A stretch of DNA of 64,000 bases from JAFDXJ01 sp039811225 (GTDB lineage: Bacteria > Bacteroidota > Bacteroidia > Chitinophagales > Chitinophagaceae), in contig JBDHYG010000004.1 of assembly GCA_039811225.1 (NCBI GenBank), positions 100,991 through 164,990 of the forward strand, written 5' to 3'. Positions within the stretch are counted from its first letter, which is position 1. Every line of letters begins with the position of its first letter. The notes below the pieces were generated by a model that ran no database searches, was not told the origin of the DNA, and saw nothing but the letters and a program-made list of their open reading frames with translations. Below, piece by piece: positions 63,828 to 64,000 of the stretch. A program made the position numbers and the translations under genes.

Positions 63828-64000
63828 CTATTGTAACACCTGGATGGTTTCTGCATATTGTTTTCCATTGACAATAGCTACCACTTTGTAAATTCCATTT
63901 GGCACTTTGCTTCCGGTATTGGAAACACCTGTCCAATTGGCAATATGGTTCCCTGAACTTTGATTTTCATTCACCAACACTTTTACCGGTTGATTCATCA
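63828..64000 (-). CDS. T9SS sorting-domain protein, 3' part only
   Basis: Only the last 57 codons are in the window (stop TAG at 63828-63830). The visible end, from MNQPVKVLVNENQSSGNH to ETIQVLQ, matches the end of the neighbouring T9SS protein with only seven differences in 57 residues. It is therefore a tandem paralogue with a type A sorting domain. What its upstream body does cannot be seen. The nucleotide match over this stretch is clear but not identical, so the duplication is not very recent. Confidence 0.85.
   Translation of the reverse strand, partial: MNQPVKVLVNENQSSGNHIANWTGVSNTGSKVPNGIYKVVAIVNGKQYAETIQVLQ

Noticed and set aside
1..64000. Prophage, insertion sequence, CRISPR or tRNA
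   Set aside because: No transposase, integrase, cas gene, repeat array or cloverleaf sequence was recognised on either strand.

Overview
The window is a chromosomal segment of a Bacteroidota bacterium, most likely from the Chitinophagaceae or a close relative. The evidence is indirect but consistent. There are type IX secretion (T9SS) C-terminal sorting domains at the right edge, a DUF2723 membrane protein, a ~1110-residue SecA, and two ECF sigma factors, one next to a trans-envelope beta-barrel protein. Start codons lack Shine-Dalgarno sequences, and many genes are preceded by the Bacteroidota -7 promoter box TAnnTTTG. Base composition looks even (low-to-mid 40s % GC by eye). I saw no insertion sequence, prophage, CRISPR array, tRNA or rRNA. 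Coding density is high: no gene-free stretch exceeds about 210 bases.

Layout. 1-7.2 kb (minus): the 5' part of a NamZ-type muramidase gene, a giant DUF2723 membrane protein, an anchored DUF4258 protein, an orphan MlaF-like ATPase, scpB and an isolated atpG. 7.35-9.58 kb (plus): a tightly coupled five-gene operon of membrane proteins, ending in an MFS-like carrier, that I cannot assign to a known system. 9.6-12 kb (minus): MORN-repeat protein plus lipoprotein. 12.2-15.5 kb: secA. 15.6-18.5 kb (minus): class 3 lipase, double-META lipoprotein, methyltransferase. 18.6-20.6 kb (minus): an ECF sigma factor-folE-flavin reductase operon. 20.8-23.4 kb: FKBP lipoprotein and a DHH phosphoesterase, divergent from ndk. 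23.4-26.5 kb (minus): TMEM175-like channel, an aminotransferase-fold protein lacking its catalytic lysine, and a sorbosone dehydrogenase-like lipoprotein. 26.7-28.6 kb (minus): ECF sigma factor plus inner-membrane/beta-barrel fusion protein. 28.7-31 kb: small secreted protein, glutaminyl cyclotransferase, Zn-ribbon methyltransferase. 31-38 kb (plus): DUF58-transglutaminase-MoxR-TPR operon. 38.1-43.4 kb (minus): topoisomerase IV parE and parC with a DUF1835/DUF3658 gene between them. 43.6-47.8 kb (plus): transglutaminase-like protein, Ycf48-like propeller, TonB-like protein, folC. 47.8-54.3 kb: NUDIX, flavodoxin-like, radical SAM, DinB, TfoX-N, LolD-like ATPase, DUF2795 and an M1 peptidase. 54.4-62.8 kb (plus): heptose-1-P adenylyltransferase, ppk1, ppx, panB, ALDH7-type dehydrogenase, S8 protease, DinB. 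62.8-64 kb (minus): two tandem T9SS-sorted paralogues, the second cut by the window edge.

Most genes are housekeeping: secretion (SecA), topology (ParC/ParE, ScpB), nucleotide and cofactor metabolism (Ndk, FolE, FolC, PanB), polyphosphate turnover (Ppk1/Ppx) and envelope biogenesis. The places most likely to hold undescribed biology are the five-gene membrane operon, the lysine-less aminotransferase-fold protein in its operon, the sigma factor-folE-reductase unit with an ECF-type promoter, and the sigma factor/trans-envelope barrel pair.
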